Assembly: GCA_027340195.1 (NCBI GenBank)
Contig: DAHWNE010000282.1
Coordinates: forward strand, 1 to 7,223
Length of the DNA stretch: 7,223 nt
Direction: 5' to 3'
Source of the DNA: Acetobacteraceae bacterium
GTDB lineage: Bacteria; Pseudomonadota; Alphaproteobacteria; Acetobacterales; Acetobacteraceae
Below the pieces are notes generated by a model. The model was not told the DNA's origin. It saw only the letters and a list, made by a program, of their open reading frames with translations, and searched no databases. The position numbers and the translations under genes are program-made. This document shows positions 6,311 through 7,223 of this stretch, piece by piece (the first letter of the stretch is position 1; each line of letters starts with the position of its first letter).

Positions 6311-7223
6311 CGCTCGGCACGCAGCCAGGCGGCGCCTTGCCCTGCGTCCGGGCAAGGTCGATGTGCACCGTCGCGGGCATCCCGAGCCGGAGTTCGCCGC
6401 GCGCGTCGCAGACATAGACGCGCAGTTGATAGACCAACGCGGTGCGCAACTCCGGCGTTTCCACCGTCTTCGGCGTGAACTCGGCAGTAGGCGAGAGATA
6501 GCCGATCCAGCCGTGATAGACGCGCCCGGGATAGCTGTCGGTGCTGATCTCGGCCGCCATGCCGAGCCGGATGCGGCCGAGATCGCTTTCCGGCACATAG
6601 GCGCGCACCCAGAGCGGGCTTGGCAACGCGATGGTGAACACCGGCACCGACGGCGAGGCCATGTCGCCCGGTTCCAGGATGCGGTCCTCCACCACGCCGT
6701 CGGAGGGGGCGTAGAGCCTGGTATCGTCGAACTCCCGCCGCGCGAGCGCCACCGCGGCCTCCGCCGCCTGCCAAGCGGCGCGGGCGGCGGCGATGTCTTC
6801 CACGCGCGGGCCTTTCACCGCCAGGATCCAGGCCTGCCGCGCGGCCTCGTATTGCTGGCGCGCGGCATCGAAGGCTGCCTTGGCGTTGTCGCGCTGCTGG
6901 ATCGTCCCGGCGCTGGTCTTGGCGAGCGCGATCGCGCGACGGTAATTGACGTCGTCGTTCCGGTAGGTCACTTCCAGCGCGTCCATCGTCGCCTTGGCCT
7001 GGGCGATCTCCTCCGGGCGCGACCCGGCGAGCAGCTTGGCCAGCGCCTGCCGCGCGTTTGCCATCTGCGCCTTCGCCTGCGCCAGGCCGGCGGCGTAGCG
7101 GGTGTCGTCCAGCGTGGCGAGCAGCTCGCCCCGCTTCACCACCGCGCCCTCCTGCACCAGCATCCGCGTGATGTGGCCGGTGTCGTTGAACGCCGGCTGG
7201 ACCTCGCGGATATCGACATCGCC
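6297..7223 (-). CDS. ybhG: HlyD/YbhG-type periplasmic membrane fusion protein (N-terminus outside window)
   Basis: The periplasmic adaptor of the exporter, linking the inner-membrane ABC complex to a TolC-like outer-membrane channel. The frame is open to the right edge, so start and membrane anchor or signal peptide are missing; 308 residues are visible. In order: first half of the lipoyl domain (GHITRMLVQEGAVVKRGELLATLD, 16-39), a long Ala/Gln/Arg-rich alpha-helical coiled-coil hairpin (about 42-165), the second lipoyl half (LYAPSDGVVEDRILEPGDMASPSVPVFTIA, 170-199), and a beta-barrel plus membrane-proximal region to the end. A methionine codon at 7161-7163 is internal to the lipoyl motif and cannot be the start. 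E. coli YbhG is about 330 residues, so only 20-40 seem missing. A related motif recurs in both hairpin arms (67-78 and 138-149). It is the first visible gene of the operon; regulator and promoter would lie beyond the window. Confidence 0.93.
   Translation of the reverse strand, partial: GDVDIREVQPAFNDTGHITRMLVQEGAVVKRGELLATLDDTRYAAGLAQAKAQMANARQALAKLLAGSRPEEIAQAKATMDALEVTYRNDDVNYRRAIALAKTSAGTIQQRDNAKAAFDAARQQYEAARQAWILAVKGPRVEDIAAARAAWQAAEAAVALARREFDDTRLYAPSDGVVEDRILEPGDMASPSVPVFTIALPSPLWVRAYVPESDLGRIRLGMAAEISTDSYPGRVYHGWIGYLSPTAEFTPKTVETPELRTALVYQLRVYVCDARGELRLGMPATVHIDLARTQGKAPPGCVPSDAGH

Noticed and set aside
6311..6598. Upstream extension of the ATPase frame by about 96 residues
   Set aside because: This stretch lies inside the adaptor gene, reads as Arg/Ser/Ala-rich nonsense, and the ABC domain begins right after the ATG at 6308-6310.

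Overview
The window is GC-rich (roughly two thirds G+C by eye) and densely coding. Codon use and protein style fit an alphaproteobacterium, possibly of the Acetobacterales, but nothing here fixes the genus. There are six protein genes, one cut at each window edge. I see no rRNA, tRNA, CRISPR array, insertion sequence or attachment site.

Layout. The left edge (1-1254, plus strand) carries most of an HtrA/DegP-type periplasmic serine protease with an intact His-Asp-Ser triad and two PDZ domains; its N-terminus lies outside the window. It runs convergently, across a 49-base gap, into a five-gene block on the minus strand. In transcription order that block is a HlyD-type membrane fusion protein (right edge, N-terminus missing), a fused two-domain ABC ATPase, two ABC-2 permeases, a small AhpD-like/carboxymuconolactone decarboxylase-family protein, and a TMEM175/DUF1211-type membrane protein. 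Genes overlap by 14 and 4 bases or are separated by 4, 35 and 16 bases, so this looks like one transcription unit whose promoter lies beyond the right edge.

How the genes work together. The first four genes match in order and architecture the Escherichia coli ybhG-ybhF-ybhS-ybhR export system. The fused ATPase would power a heterodimer of the two permeases, and the periplasmic adaptor would connect it to an outer-membrane channel. The last two genes are not part of the E. coli arrangement. One is a probable thiol-disulfide/peroxidase-type protein with the full AhpD active-site spacing, the other a putative cation channel. They suggest an envelope or redox-stress role for the operon, but that is inferred from position only.

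Most notable details: the ATPase has its two motif defects (no H-loop His in domain 1, a non-consensus signature in domain 2) on the same composite ATP site; a 7-codon mini-ORF bridges the last two genes through ATGA and GTGA overlaps; and the TMEM175-like protein has prolines in its would-be pore helix. I do not see a clearly new class of system; the main genes belong to known families in a partly unusual combination.
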